DNA of 64,000 nt from Sorex araneus (taxonomy: Eukaryota; Chordata; Mammalia; Eulipotyphla; Soricidae): assembly GCF_027595985.1 (NCBI RefSeq), contig NC_073304.1, positions 216,630,000-216,693,999 of the forward strand, written 5' to 3'. Shown here one piece after another: positions 1 to 12,355 of this stretch. The notes beneath the pieces are model-generated. The model saw nothing but the letters and a program-made list of their open reading frames with translations. It did no database searches and had not been told where the DNA came from. Made by a program: the position numbers and the translations under genes. Positions within the stretch are counted from its first letter, which is position 1; each line of letters starts with the position of its first letter.

Positions 1-105
1 GTCACTGTTAGCAGAAGGCCGGCAGCACAGCGCTGGCTGCAGCTCCAGCTGGAGAAATGGAACTGGGATTCAATTTAGCCCTAGATGCTCTTGTGGGTCT
101 CTCTC

Positions 106-112
<7 letters not shown>

Positions 113-159
<47 letters not shown>
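113..159. repeat. (TG)n microsatellite
   Basis: About 23 uninterrupted TG units. No gene feature is adjacent. Positions 160-520 look unique except for possible SINE decay. Confidence 0.95.
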
Positions 160-529
160 TGGGGTGGGGACTATAAGCAGCAATGCTCAGGGCCTATCAC
201 AGCCTCAGTGCTCGGGAATCAATTCTGGAGGTGCCGGGGCAGAACCTAGCTGGGGCGCCTGCGTGCAAAGCCTGCGGTGGGCCTGCTGGGCTCGCCCCCA
301 GCCTCTCTTCTTCTCTTTGGACGATGGAGGTGGTGGGTAGAGGACAGAGGTGACAGTTGGGTCTGGTGATGCCACTTCTCTTGGCTGGGAATGTTCCTGG
401 GCTCGTGTCTCTGCCGTCCCTGTGGAGTGGGTGGGCAGAGCAGGAGAATCTTCCCTCAGAAAGCAACACCAAAGGGGTATCCCATTCACAGATCCAACCT
501 CTTGTTTCTTTTTTACTTACTTATTTATT

Positions 530-650
530 TGGGGGGGGAGCACCCAGCAGTGTTCAGGACTTACTCCTGAACCTGTGCTCAGGAAGTTTTGGAGCACCAT
601 ATGGGATACTGGGGACCAAGGTAAGTGCCCTCCTTGCTGGACTCAAGCCC
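530..650 (-). mobile_element. Old SINE fragment
   Basis: A diverged reverse copy (GTGTTCAGGACTTACTCCTG, CACCATATGGGATACTGG) that lacks its tRNA head. Confidence 0.7.
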
Positions 651-659
651 CTGCCTCCT

Positions 660-840
660 CTTTTTTTTTTTTTTTTTTGCTTTTTGGGTCACACCCGGCG
701 ATGCTCAGGGGTTACTCCTGTCTCTGAACTCAGCATCACTCTTGGCAGTGCTCAAGGGACCATATGGGATGCTGAGAATCGAACCCAGGTGGGCCACATG
801 CAAGGCAAACGCCCTACCCGCTGTGCTATCACTCCAGCCC
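660..840 (-). mobile_element. tRNA-derived SINE, full length
   Basis: Reverse orientation: a T18 tail, then TTTTTGGGTCACACC, ending in the reversed head CTATCACTCCAGCCC. The forward head has an A-box-like TAGCACAGCGGGTAGGGC and a B box GGTTCGATTCC, the two internal RNA polymerase III promoter elements of tRNA genes. All entries called SINE below share this consensus. Confidence 0.93.
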
Positions 841-1643
841 TCCTCTTGTTTCTTATCCTGGGCATTCATCCATTTGCCAGCAGCTGGCACTCGTTGGATG
901 GAGCTCAGACTCGGAGTTTTGTCTACCTGGGCACATTTCTGACTCCAGCTGGCAAGGCAGCCCCAAGAGTTTTCCCAGAGGAGCCTGTGCTGGCCTAGCA
1001 GGAGAGTGATCACAAGGAATTCATTAGCATCCCACATTCTTCCTCCTCTTCTCCTTTCCAGGCCTCTGGCCTGCTCCCGCACCCCTAACTCCTTCCATTT
1101 CGTTTCCCCCTTTAGAGCCAAGCACCCTGTCTGTGAAAGTGGGCCGGGCACTTGCCTTCTCTGCACTCTTCTCGGAAACCCCAGCATGCAGCTGGCATCA
1201 GATGGGAACTTGTCAGCACAGCAGGCAGATAATTATCCTTACAGTGCCCCGAGGCCTGCCCTGGAACAGAAAATAAGGCATTTCTGCAGCTGTGGTCCAG
1301 GTACTCCGACTTCACCTGGGTCAGGGTGTGGGAAGGGAGGTCAGGGAGCCAGGCGGGGAGGGAAGTGCTCCTCCAGGAAGGTCTGAGGTCACCTGGAGAG
1401 CAGAGCAAGCCAGCCCACCCTTAAGGCACGGCCAAGACAGCCAAGTGGGTCACCTCCTCTGCGGGTGTCAGGAATGCAAGGAGCAAACTCCAGACAGACA
1501 GATTCCTGCTTCGAGAGAGACAATAGTCACCAGTGGCCACCAGCTCTGTCTAGGAAGGCAGTGGATGACCCCATTTCTGGACATATTCAAACACATGCTC
1601 GCCAGGAGCAAGTGGCTTACTGTCTGCATTTGAAATAAACTGT
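841..1643. other. Unique intergenic sequence
   Basis: No repeat, exon or conserved reading frame was recognised. Open frames here have no flanking splice signals or recognisable product. Confidence 0.5.
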
Positions 1644-1792
1644 CTGGGCTGGGAGAGATAGTTCAGCAGGTACGGTGTTTGCCTCGCATGCAGCTGACCT
1701 GGGTTCAAGTCCCCACACCATATATGGTCCCCCAAGCCCCGCCACTGAGCACTGCCAGGTGCGGCCCCCAAATAAAGAAATAAATTAATTGC
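1644..1792 (+). mobile_element. SINE, moderately diverged
   Basis: Head GGGCTGGGAGAGATAGTTCA, B box GGTTCAAGTCC, and an AT-rich tail of AAATAAAGAAATAAATT. Confidence 0.88.
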
Positions 1793-1979
1793 TAGAAAAG
1801 TCTTCATTAGTTACTCCATGCTTGTAAGTGCCCAGCCAGGACTCTAGCAAACCAGCATCCCTCCTTGCACCCTCACCAATGGTGCAGGGTGCAGAGGGTG
1901 TCATGGGAGCTAGGCTTTCGGGTCACCCTCCTTTGGCACTTATAAAGTTTTCTCCCTACCAGGAACCCAACATCACATT

Positions 1980-2404
<425 letters not shown>

Positions 2405-2409
2405 CCCCA

Positions 2410-2562
2410 ACTTTCTTTTTGGAGCCATACTCGGTAGTGCTCAAGTCTAATGCCTGGCTCTGCACTCAGGGATCATTCCCGGTTCCAGGGTTCTAGGGAT
2501 AAAATCTGGGTCTGCCACATGCTCAGCAGGCAGGTTACCCGCTTTGTGACCTCTCTGGCCCC
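2410..2562 (-). mobile_element. Old SINE abutting the pyrimidine tract
   Basis: Reverse copy (TGGCTCTGCACTCAGGGATC, ending CCTCTCTGGCCCC). The pyrimidine tract lies exactly where its reversed A-tail would be, which suggests the tract grew from the tail. Confidence 0.75.
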
Positions 2563-3692
2563 TGCAAGGAACTCCTATCTCAGCCAAACCCTAGAAATTA
2601 TGGAGCGCCCCTGGGACACTGGCATACTATTGGTTGATGTGAAGGTGGGGAGCCCGGATATCCCTTCTCGATCCTCTGTCTCCCTCAGCTTGAGGAGGAG
2701 GCGAGGCCCCGTCTCTGGCAAGCTGAGAGGAGCTTTGTTTCTCTGGAGTGCAGGGAGGAACGTGGTGCAAGAGAACCTGCGCATCTGGGTTCTTGGACTT
2801 GCTGGCTATCCGCACGGCTGCCTAGAAAGGAAAAACTCAGGAGGCAGTAACAGAGATGCCTCCGGGGGTCATTTCATTAGCCATCAGATATGAGCAGGAC
2901 TGTGAGAAACCTTGGCCAAGGCCCAGAACAAGCCTTGCTGCTTCTCTGAGCTCTCCAAGCACTTCCTACTGGGCCTTCAGGATGAATCTTCCCAAATAAA
3001 TTAAGCAGGGATTTCTTTGCAGACTCATGGTGCTTGCTGCCACTCTGCCTGGAGCAACCTCCCGTCTTTTGAGGTGTTTTTATTGCTGAAAGGGACTTTC
3101 CCCAGAAGCAGAGCAGCTGAGTTCTGCAGACAGGGCCCTGGAGGCCCCGGTCCCAGAAACACTCATGGTGCCTCTGGCCCTTTGCTCCGTATTTCCTCAC
3201 TCCCTTGGCCTCCCTTTGTGCCGTGGGCTGCCCATGAGTCATATATTTGGGTGCTGAGAATTGAGAGGTAATTTGGGATTTTTTGATAAATAACAGAACC
3301 TGCCAGACCTAACCGTGGGGCCCCCTGAATAGAAATTGCTTCCATGTCCTATCGCCCAGTTTCTGATGACCTTTCGTCCATTATGATAGCAGACATGGGA
3401 AAAATAGGGCTCTTATATTTGATTTTTTTCACTTATTCTCTGGTTAGGAATGAGCGATTCCCTCTTTCCTCTGTCTTCCTAGTGGCAAGCCCCCGCCCCC
3501 ATCAGAACCCACAAACCTGCAGAAGAATTCTGTCTGGGCTTGTCTCGCCTTACATGCCTTTGAAAGAACATAAGAGATTTTCACCTTTTGTCTTCCCCTC
3601 AAAATGTCTCAGATGAAGAAAATTAATTTCTGTGTGGGTTAAGAGACCTGCCTCTTGTTGTAAATTTAAACCTTGTTCCAAAATGCACAGTG
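2563..3692. other. Unique intergenic sequence
   Basis: No repeat or coding exon was recognised over 1.1 kb. Confidence 0.45.
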
Positions 3693-3907
3693 TGGAGCCA
3701 GAGCGAGAGTCTAGCAGGTAAGGGCGTTTGCTTGGCATGATAGAAACCCAATTTCTGTCCCGGGCATCCCATCTGGTCCCCTGAGGACCACCAGGGGTAA
3801 TTCCTGAGTGCAGAGCCAGGAGTAACCCCTGAGCATTGCCCTATGTGACCCCGAAAAGCAAAATAAATAAATAAATAAATAATAAATAAATAAATAAATA
3901 AATAAAA
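3693..3907 (+). mobile_element. SINE with (AAAT)n tail
   Basis: Body matches from GAGCCAGAGCGAGAGTCTAG to GTGACCCCGAAAAGCAAA, then about 12 AAAT units at 3,860-3,906. Confidence 0.88.
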
Positions 3908-3959
3908 GCAGAGCACAGCAGTCAGAACTCATTGTAGGTATCTATTGGCTTCACCTGTA

Positions 3960-4258
3960 TACTGGTGGGTGGGGGTGACGGGAGGGGGAGGGTTGGGCTC
4001 AAGGATCATTTCTTTCAGTTCTTGAGGGATCATATGTGGTACCAGGAATCAAGCCAGGGTCAGTGGCCTGCAAGGTGTCTTTTTGCGGGGGCAGGGAGGG
4101 GGACATACACCTGACAGTGCTTAGGGCCCACTCCTGATTCTGTGCTCAGGGATCACTTCTGGTGGGCTTGGAGAATCATATAGGGTGCTGGGGATTGAAC
4201 CCAGGTTGACCATGTATAAGACAAGAGCCTTAGCCCCAGTACCATCTCTCCAGCCCCC
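3960..4258 (-). mobile_element. Two old SINE fragments in tandem
   Basis: The first (3,960-4,075) lacks both ends. The second (4,087-4,258) is nearly full length, ending TACCATCTCTCCAGCCCCC. A further, very decayed fragment may lie at 4,355-4,430. Confidence 0.7.
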
Positions 4259-4460
4259 AAGGTAAGCATCTTAAATCTTGTACTATCTTTCTGGTCCTCA
4301 GCTTAACCTATTTCTAAAAAGGAATTACAACCATTAATCTCATTTAAGGCTTTTCTTTTTTGGTGCCAAGAAGCAAACCTAGGGCCCCTCACAAACAAGT
4401 GCCTTATCACTGAACTACATCCTCAATCTAATCTAATTGAGGTTTCAAAGGAAAGAGGGA

Positions 4461-4640
4461 TTGGGTTGGAGAGACAGTACAGCAGGTAAGGTGATTGCCT
4501 GGCATGTGGCCCACCCAGATTCGAATCCTGGCATCCCCCCCTATGATGCCCTGAGCCCCTCCAGGAGTGATTTTTGAGTGAAGAGCTAGGAGCAAGTCAG
4601 GTTTGACTCAAAACACACAAGCACACACACACGTACAAAT
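4461..4640 (+). mobile_element. Old SINE with AC-rich tail
   Basis: Head TTGGAGAGACAGTACAGCAG. The tail contains ACACACAAGCACACACAC. Confidence 0.75.
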
Positions 4641-4865
4641 AAAAGAAAAAGAAATGAGAGAGAGAGGTGGGTGGTGGGAAGCACGGGGTTGAGGGTCTGG
4701 AGACATGGGTAACTCCAAAGACGGGAACACATCAGGATCCCCAAACAGGAACTTGGGATAGTCTCTAAACGCTGCTGGGTGTGGCCCTAAAACCAAGGGG
4801 AATAAGCAAGGAGAGAGAAAATTAACACCTACCAACTCACCTGGCCTATTCTCAAACAGTTCACT

Positions 4866-5020
4866 TTGGGTCCTACTGCTCAGCTGACTGGAACAAATGC
4901 TCTGCACACAAGAGGCCCAGGTTTTATCCTCAGCACCGCATGGTCCCCTGAGCACCCTCAGGAGTGACCCCCAAGCACTGAGCCAGAAGTAGTCCCAAGC
5001 TCACAAAGCCAAACAAAAAA
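4866..5020 (+). mobile_element. Old SINE
   Basis: The head is degenerate. GCATGGTCCCCTGAGCACC and CACTGAGCCAGAAGTAGTCC are clear. Confidence 0.65.
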
Positions 5021-5502
5021 TGAAACTAAGGAAAGTTTCTAGGGTTTGGATTTTGCAGGCCAAATCCTGCAAGATCTTTTTCATACTCCTCGTCTTCCCC
5101 CTAAAGAACATAAAGTTTACAGGTGTGGCAAAGACAAATGTGGAAAGCCGAAAGGAGCAGATGGTCTCCTTCTCAGAGGGAAGAGAGGAGCCCAGGTGCC
5201 CGCCTGGGCGGGGACAGCTGACCCCATCTCCACCATGGGGTGAGTCCTGAGAGGAAGCCTAGAACACTTCCTTCCGGTCTTGTTGGGAGGCTTCAGGAAG
5301 GCCCAGAAAACCCACTCCCGGCCCTGGAAAATGGACTGGGCAGCCTTCTGTAATGGACAAGTTCGGAAGGTGCCCAGACTAGCCATGCACTTACTGATCG
5401 GACTCTTGGCGCCTAACAAGGTGGAATGTCTAATCCTCTCTAAGCCTGATGAGACCAGGGCTATGCATTTCATCACTTCCATTGATTGATATTTTTAAAT
5501 TT
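5021..5502. other. Unique intergenic sequence
   Basis: Nothing recognised. Confidence 0.45.
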
Positions 5503-5678
5503 GGGATTTTTTTTTGAGGGGGACCCCATACAGCAGTACTCATGGCTTCCTCCTGACTCTGAGCTCAGGGATCACTCCTGGCAGAGTCTGGGGGAACCCT
5601 TTGTGATTCTGGAATCAAACCAGGGTTGGCCGCTTGCAAGGCAAGTACCCTAGCTGCTGTACTATCATTCCTGCCCTT
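5503..5678 (-). mobile_element. Old SINE
   Basis: T8 tail, GAGCTCAGGGATCACTCCTG, reversed head CTATCATTCCTGCCC. Confidence 0.82.
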
Positions 5679-5993
5679 TGTGGCTTCCATTTAGCCGCTG
5701 CCGGAAGTGAGCAGGAACACCAAAGAGATAGGGTGCAGTGTCAGAAAAACTTCGGGAAACTTTGCCCCTTCTCTCTTTCTCTCCCAAAACTTGGGGGGTT
5801 AAGGAACCTAAAGCAGGCTGCCCTGAGGTGATGCTCCCTGGGAGAAGCCTCCTCCATCCAATATCTGGGCCTGAAGTGGCCAAGGCAAACCTACGAGCCC
5901 TAGAGCTGACAGTGACCTCAGGTGGAGACTGCGGGGGATCCCTCCTCCATCCCCAGTCATCTTTCTCCTCTTACCCTACAAAAAAATCATACC

Positions 5994-6160
5994 CCTGGGC
6001 TGGGGTACAGGGCACTTACCTTGCATGCAGCTGACCTGGGTTCCAGCCTTGGCATTCCACAGGGTCCCCTGAACCCTGACAGGAGTGCTCCCTGAGTGCA
6101 GAGCTGAAGTAAGACCTGAACATCACTGGGATGACCCAAAAACAAAAACAAAAAAAAATT
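5994..6160 (+). mobile_element. Old SINE
   Basis: Starts CTGGGCTGGGGTACAGGGCA and ends GATGACCCAAAAACAAAAAC. Confidence 0.8.
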
Positions 6161-6782
6161 ATGCCCTGAGCTTATTCGTCTCCCATTTCCTGTCCGTGAG
6201 ACATATGTCCATTTTATATTCCTCAGCCGCACATGCACACTGTTCCCCCTCATGACCATGTGTGAGTTTCCGGGGAAACATCTGTGATATGACAGGCTGT
6301 GTGGCTCTGGGGGCCAGGAGAGCAGACCCCACTTCTTCACTTTGCAGCTGGCTCTCCAGCCTGTGCTGGTTGGATGCGCTTCCCCGAGTTGGTTGTTTCT
6401 CTGTCAGCCAACCCGTCATTTCTAGACAGTATTTCTGTGCTTTGGGAGGAGGGGGACAGTGGCCTCTCCAGGCCTCAGCTTGGGCTTGGAGATCTCAGGG
6501 ACACACAGGGGCCAGCAGTCTGGTTCTCCCACTGTCTGTGATGGCCCGGGCAAATCATTCTGGGGTTTTCCCGGGGTGGTGGGTGTCTTCCAGTTTCTTT
6601 CTGAAAAACTAAGGCAGCTCTAACATGTGTAGCTGAAGGATGAGAGGAACACTCAAGAGGGTTTATTCCCTGAGGGATAACGTGTTACTTCTATCACCCC
6701 CATCACCACCAGTCTCATGACTGCCACCACCAGTACCACCACTAACACCATCACCGCCACCACCCCCATCATGTCAAGGTTC
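6161..6782. other. Unique sequence with a CCA-rich triplet tract
   Basis: Mostly unrecognised. A degenerate (CCA)n/(CAT)n tract lies at about 6,695-6,772. The line GATGGCCCGGGCAAATCATT near 6,540 may be a MIR scrap. Confidence 0.4.
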
Positions 6783-6795
6783 AAAAGTCAATGGA

Positions 6796-6975
6796 GGGGC
6801 TGGAGCAATAGCACAGCGGGTAGGGCATTAGCCTTGCACACAGCCGACCCAGGTTCGATTCCCAGCATCCCATATGGTCCCCTGAGCACCGCCAGGAGTA
6901 ATTCCTGAATGCAGAGCCAGGAGTAACCCCTGTGCATCACCAGGTATAACCCAAAAAGCAAAAGAAAAAAAATTA
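6796..6975 (+). mobile_element. Young full-length SINE with target duplication
   Basis: Flanked by a perfect 13-bp target duplication AAAAGTCAATGGA (6,783-6,795 and 6,976-6,988). This is direct evidence of L1-type retroposition. Confidence 0.96.
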
Positions 6976-6989
6976 AAAAGTCAATGGAG

Positions 6990-7963
6990 CAGGGTCTCTG
7001 CATGGGAGCTGCCGGTGCCCACTCCTGCTCCTCCTTGCCCTGAAACAGGCAAAGGGAAGAACAAGCTCCGCCGGGAAGGCTTTGCTCAGGCCACGGGAGC
7101 TGGAGGGAGAAAAACACCAAGGGACAGAGAGGGACATGGACAGCTCCGAAGAGGGGAGGGTGGCAGGTGCGCTGTCCCTTTGGCCTCCAGGAGGTACTTG
7201 GAGAATGAACTAGCATTCCTCAGGAGTGGGGTGTCCAGGCAAGGGGGTCACCACGGGACCTTGTCCCGCCTCACTGAGAGCGGCTTCTACTGACTCAGGC
7301 TCTCCCTAGCGGGGCCGGAGGCAGCGTGGGCGGGGAGGGAGGTGTTTGACTTTCGGAGGCTTTTCAGACTTTTCTCAGCATCTCAAACATCATGAGTTTT
7401 AGCCCCTTTGGCTCCTCTGCCAGACCCCGTGATGGGTCCAGTCCAATCCCAATAAAAACTCGTCAGGAGGAAAATGAAGCCAGGAAGCTTCTAACCCAAG
7501 CCTTGGGGCAAATGAGGAAATCTTATTGGCCTCTATTCAGTCTTCCTTTCCAGTGCCCTGAGCTTTAAGGAAAACTGTGGGACCAAATATAAAGCTACTT
7601 TATAAACACCAGAAAAATCAGTCCCTGAAAACTTCCTCTTTGTTCCCGCAGTCCAAGCGAGGATTCTCTCTCGAGTCTCTCTCCCCTTCCCGTCTCCCTC
7701 TCTGCAGCCCTTTGGTGGCCTTGAAGCCTCGATTCAGGGGCCTGGCCGTGGGCTTCTGAAAAGCCTTGTGGAAAGTAACTCCCCATCTTTCTGGGGGAGG
7801 GCCAAGGGGTGTGGGTTGCAAAGGGGCGGCAACAACAAGGACATTTCCAAGCACTTGAGCCGCTTACTGAGAGAGTGATAAGCTGCCAGTTTCTCAGGCC
7901 AAGACTGTGTATTTGCAGGCCCAGGCAGATATTTCTCATCCAGCAGCGGCTTCCAAGGAGGGA
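6990..7963. other. Unique intergenic sequence
   Basis: No repeat was recognised. The reading frames do not resemble a known protein. Confidence 0.45.
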
Positions 7964-8107
7964 TGTGGCTCAGCAATAGAGCACTTGCCTTGAATGTGTG
8001 AGGCCCTGGCCTTCGTTCCTGGTACCACATGGTCCCTTTAGCACTGCCAAGATCAACCCTCAACACCAAGCTGGGATTAGCCCCTGAGGACCACCCAAAG
8101 CCTAAAA
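7964..8107 (+). mobile_element. tRNA-Ala-like old SINE
   Basis: The head GGATGTGGCTCAGCAATAGA and the following GAGCACTTGCC match a tRNA-Ala A-box region (GGCTCAGNNGTAGAGC) rather than the common SINE head. The 3' part resembles the common family. Confidence 0.55.
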
Positions 8108-8439
8108 TCAGCTTCCAAGTGAAACTCTGGTCGTTCAGGGGGTAACGGATGGGGCTCAGTGTCTGGTCTTTGGCATCCTGTGCCCGTTGAACCTGGCTCC
8201 CAGTACTGCCAGCTATGGCCGTAATAGAAAACCAAATCAACCACACAGTTTTGACATCGCCCATGGTACACTGCCAACATTCCCATATGGGACTCCCAAG
8301 ATGTGAGTTTGGGGCTTTGAGTTGTCTTGGCTAGTTACTCGTGGTTGTGGCAAGTCTAGATTATACCCCAGGGATGCTAACGCTGCAGTATTTGGAGTAA
8401 CTACCAGGTCTAAGATTCACACAGTTGCTTTAGAAGCAC

Positions 8440-8775
8440 AGGACATTCCTTTTGCCTGGGAGTGCTCAGGAGTTACTTCTGGAGATACTCAGATGACTAT
8501 TTGTTTTTGTTTTTCCTTTTTTGTTTGTTTTTTATTGCTTTTTTGGGTCACACCTGGTGATGCACAGGGGTTACTCCTGGCTCTGTACTCAGGAATTACT
8601 CCTGGCGGTGCTCGGGGGACCATATGGGATGCTGGGGATCGAACTCGGATCAGCCGCGTACAAGGCAAACGCCTTCCCCACTGTACTATCACTCCAGCCC
8701 TCAGATGACTGTTTCGGGTGCCAGGATCAGACTTGTGCAAGGCAAGTTCCTACCCATCGCACGATCTCCCCGGCT
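8440..8775 (-). mobile_element. Old SINE split by a younger SINE
   Basis: The host halves are 8,455-8,494 and 8,701-8,775 (GGTGCCAGGATCAGACTTGT to CGATCTCCCCGGCTC). They are rejoined if the insert is removed. Confidence 0.7.
8505..8700 (-). mobile_element. Young SINE nested in an older one
   Basis: Full-length reverse copy flanked by TCAGATGACTATTT and TCAGATGACTGTTT (one mismatch). Confidence 0.93.
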
Positions 8776-9109
8776 CAGCACGTAGAGTTACTAAACTTGA
8801 TTTCCCCAGGGATTCCTAGTTGTCCCTGCATGCTCTGGGGGATTTTCTGGGACTCAGGACTCTCAGTGTCAGACTGGGGGGGGAAGTCTGGCTAGCTGCA
8901 ACAAGCGGGTCACCCTCTCAGGATAAGGGGGAAAGAAAGGGGTCCTTTGCAGTCCTGGCATCAAACCCAGGCTCTCACACATGCCAGGGAAGCTCCCTCC
9001 CCCTGAGCCCGGTTTCTCACATGAGAGATGAATGCTGTAGTCTGACAAGCTGCGTGAACTGATAGTTCACGCAGAAAGAAGAAGAACTGTTTGCTCAGGA
9101 GAGAAACAT

Positions 9110-9280
9110 GAGGCTGGAGTGATAGCACAGTGGGGCATTTGCCTTGCACGTGACCGACCTGGGTTCAATTCCCGGCATCCCATATGGTCCCCCAAGCACC
9201 GTCTGGAGTAATTCCTGAGTGCATGAGCCAGGAGTAACCCCTGAGCAATGCTGGGTGTGACCCAAAAAGGAAAAAAAAAA
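9110..9280 (+). mobile_element. Young SINE with target duplication
   Basis: Perfect 13-bp duplication AGGAGAGAAACAT at 9,097-9,109 and 9,281-9,293. Confidence 0.95.
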
Positions 9281-9314
9281 AGGAGAGAAACATATTCCCA
9301 CTTTAGATTCACTA

Positions 9315-9420
9315 ATTCTGTTCAGGCCCTTATTTTGCAGAAGCTCAGAGGAGCTGGGTGACCTAGGGCACATAACACAGCTCAGAGGCGGGCGGGCGAG
9401 AGAGGGGCTTGACTCAGCCT
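9315..9420 (+). mobile_element. Probable MIR remnant
   Basis: CCTTATTTTGCAGAAGCTCAGAGGAGCTGGGTGACCTAGG follows the MIR core in order, with gaps. MIR is an ancient mammalian SINE. Confidence 0.4.
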
Positions 9421-10298
9421 AGCGCAGCACTTTTTCTCCCAATCCACGTTGCCTGCTCCCCTCCCGGCCCACTCCACATTCCTCTGCATTGGCGAGCACA
9501 GCGTGTTTATTTATAAATTGGCTTGTTTGAAACCTGAAATCTGGCATAGCTGACTGGGGCTATGAGGCTCACTTTTCCCTCTCTTTGTTTGGGTTCATGT
9601 AAAATGTTTTGTGAAAGAAAGAAGAAGGAAAAAAAAAAACCAACACCCCCCCCCCCCGCCAAGTCATAGAAATCCAACAAGGCTGCTACAGCTGTTAAAG
9701 CAGTTTGAAGAAAAATAAGACTCCAGAAAGGTGGCAGCATTAACTCAGGCAGATTTATTTTGTATCTTGAGAGAGTAGATTAGAAACCCGTGAGATTTCC
9801 TTCCAGGGATGTAACAGACCCAGGATCCAGACACAACGGGGTCCTGCTTCTCCTGGAGTTGGGACAGGATTTGGGGAAAAGCTCAGGCCAGGCTGGATAA
9901 AGATGCTCAGCACAGCCCTGCGCGCGCTGCAGAAAGTCTCCTGCTACTCTTGAGGCTCCATCTGCACACAGCCGAGGTCGAGAAAGAACGTCTCCTTCTA
10001 TTATGAGCACTGAGAACCAGTGCTGAGGACTTGCAATGAATCCATGACTACAGTGCAACCCAGAGCCCCAGATCTTTATCATGGTGTTGAACTTCAGGTG
10101 TGTGTATAACTGCAGTGCGAACTGGGGAGAGGCAGAGTGATGGGAGAGGGGGAAGGAGACCAGGAAGGAGAGAGTGATATTGGAGGCAGGAGAAGGAGAG
10201 AAAGAAAGGCTGGCTCCAAGCTTGTTTGTTTGTTTGTTTGTTTTTTGAGAAGGTCGGATTTTGGCAGTGGTGGGTTTTTTGTGTTTGTTTTGGGGGAC
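9421..10298. other. Repeat-poor sequence, possible distal 3' UTR of PLXDC1
   Basis: Contains two minus-strand AATAAA hexamers and a C-run near 9,645. No coding signal was seen. Confidence 0.35.
9754..9759 (-). promoter_or_regulatory. Candidate distal poly(A) signal
   Basis: AATAAA on the minus strand in repeat-free sequence, followed downstream by the T-rich run TTATTTTTCTTC. Another AATAAA lies at 9,506-9,511. Either could end a long PLXDC1 3' UTR of about 4.3-4.6 kb. Confidence 0.3.
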
Positions 10299-10463
10299 TT
10301 TTTCAATCACACCTAGAGATGCTTAGGGGTTACCTCTGGCTCTGAGCTCAGGAATTACTACTGGCAGTGCTAGGGGAATCATATGTATGGGATGTTAGGG
10401 ATCGAACTTGGGTCAGCTGCGTGCAAGGCAAATGCCCTACTGCTGTACTATTGCTCTAGCCCC
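10299..10463 (-). mobile_element. SINE
   Basis: CAATCACACCTAGAGATGCT to CTATTGCTCTAGCCCC, with an internal GTAT duplication in the CATATGTATGGGATG motif. Confidence 0.88.
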
Positions 10464-12329
10464 TGGCTGTAAGTGTTACCTGCTCTGAGACCTGGGGAAG
10501 AGAGCTTTAGCTGAGCCCCCGCCGGGGAGTGCACAGTTCAATTGGGGATGCCCTGCTTTCACACGGTGTGGTGGGCTGGTCAGTTTTCGCCACTATTTTA
10601 CTTTTATAGATCCAGCTACCGAACCGTGTATGCATGCATCTAACTGTTGCGCATATCCATATATGTGCACTTATGTGTGTGTGCATACGCAGAACCTCTA
10701 TTGTGTGTGTGTACATTTACCTCCGTACACACACACTCACACAAGGAGTCCAGCTCCAACACAGGAAACACAATGACTGTTTCTACGGTCCTGCCAGGAA
10801 CCTCTGAAAGGGACAGAAGAACGTTTTCAATCTCAGGTCCAGCTCTGAAGAAGGGGCCTCCCACTTAGGTGTCCACAGGAATGGGTGAGTGGCCCTGATG
10901 ATTCGGGGCAGGGGGGTGGCCAGTGAGAGGCTGGGGAACCATGGGAGCTCTTCCTCCAGCTTCCTGGGTGCCGGTGGTGATGGCTGGGCTTGTTCGCACT
11001 CGGGAAGTGGTCCTAGCGGGTCAACGGTCAGAGCTGCCAGTGAAAGGAGGAGGAAACTGCTCCGAGCCTGACCCAGGGATCCCCATGCGCTCTGCCGCTA
11101 CTCCCCTACTTCCAGTCCCCTTTTCTCAAAGCTTCTCGTAAGAGCTGCAGCATGAACCGGCCGTGCTGAGACTTGGGCACAATGCAAGTCTAGGCTGAGG
11201 CTGACACAGGCACGTGCTTGTCTGCACCGCCCCTGCCTATCCCGCAGTGGGGTCACTGTGGCTGGTCCAAAGACCCCCTTCATCCCCAGAGCATCCTAGC
11301 TGCTTCCCTAGGAGATTGTGCATGCCCGAAGGGCCCAGTGGCCGGGGGCGGTGTGTGTGGGGGGGAGGTTGGACACATGCCCAAGGTGGCTGATGGAGCC
11401 CAGTGCAGCCCCATCTCCTTCCAGTTCTCGAACCTGCTCTAAAGAAGTGGTGCTTCTCTCCAGAGATGAGGCGACAACTGTGCAGATGAACCTGGCAGTG
11501 GTCCAGCAAGGTGACGGGCCTGGGAGAGTTGTGGGAGTGTGCGGACCCGAGAAATCCAGACACTCTCACCATCCAGGGGCCCTATCTTAGCAACACCCCG
11601 TATTCATTCTGCTGTAAGCGCAGCAGGCCACCCCCTTCCCTCAGCACCGGTGAACCCAGCGGGCCAAGGCCCTCCCAAACTTTCCTGCCCCCTAGAGCTC
11701 ACTGCCTGGGTACGTCCTTCAGGAATCCAGAAAGGGGTTGGCAGTGGGGGGGGGGGAGGCAGCCCTCCCCGAGGGAAGATGCATATTGGAGTTCAGAGGG
11801 TCGAGGGAGACTGGCTCCCGGGGGAACAGACCTACTGGCCGTCTGTGACACAAGGTCGAGCTGCTCTGCTGATCTGGCAAGAACACAAAAGCCCTGTCCT
11901 GCGGGCAGGCCAGCTGGGCCGGGGAGGCCGCGCCACTGCTGCTCTCTGGTGAGCAGGGCAAACGGCCGCCCCGCCCTTCCGGCCTCCGGAAACCTGAATG
12001 CTCCCAGCTGCTCGGCTGCAGTTTCAAATTCTGACCCTCCCCACAGACCTTCCTGGCCTGGTTCAGGAGGCCTCTGCAGGTCCAGCTTATGACCAGCTCT
12101 GGTGGTCAGGCTGTCCTTCCCCCAGGAAAATCCCCAAGTGGCTGGAGAATGCAGCTCCAGTGTAGGGATGGGTCCTGGCTCTGCAGCCCCCACCCCTGCA
12201 TTTGGGGGCCAAGCACTAACTTCCGGGGCCAGGGACGCGGCTCCGAGGTAGAGCCCGTGCCCAGCGCGGGTTCCATCCCTGATGCTGCAAAACAATCACT
12301 GGGCCTTCTGCTGCTGCCGGGACAGGACG
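10464..12329. other. Unique sequence downstream of PLXDC1
   Basis: GC-rich and largely repeat-free. GGACGCGGCTCCGAGGTAGA at about 12,234 may be a scrap of the tRNA-Ala-like SINE. TG/CA-rich stretches lie at 10,650-10,745. No exon was recognised. Confidence 0.4.
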
Positions 12330-12349
12330 GAGCAAAGCCGGACCCACTG

Positions 12350-12355
12350 TTTATT
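12350..12355 (-). promoter_or_regulatory. Candidate proximal poly(A) signal
   Basis: AATAAA on the minus strand, about 1.73 kb after the PLXDC1 stop. A T-rich stretch (GATTGTTTTGC) follows within about 60 nt. It is the first canonical hexamer downstream that is not inside a repeat. Confidence 0.3.

Noticed and set aside
6796-6870. tRNA genes suggested by B boxes (GGTTCGATTCC)
   Set aside because: These are SINE heads with A-tails and target duplications. No acceptor-stem pairing was found that would make a working tRNA.
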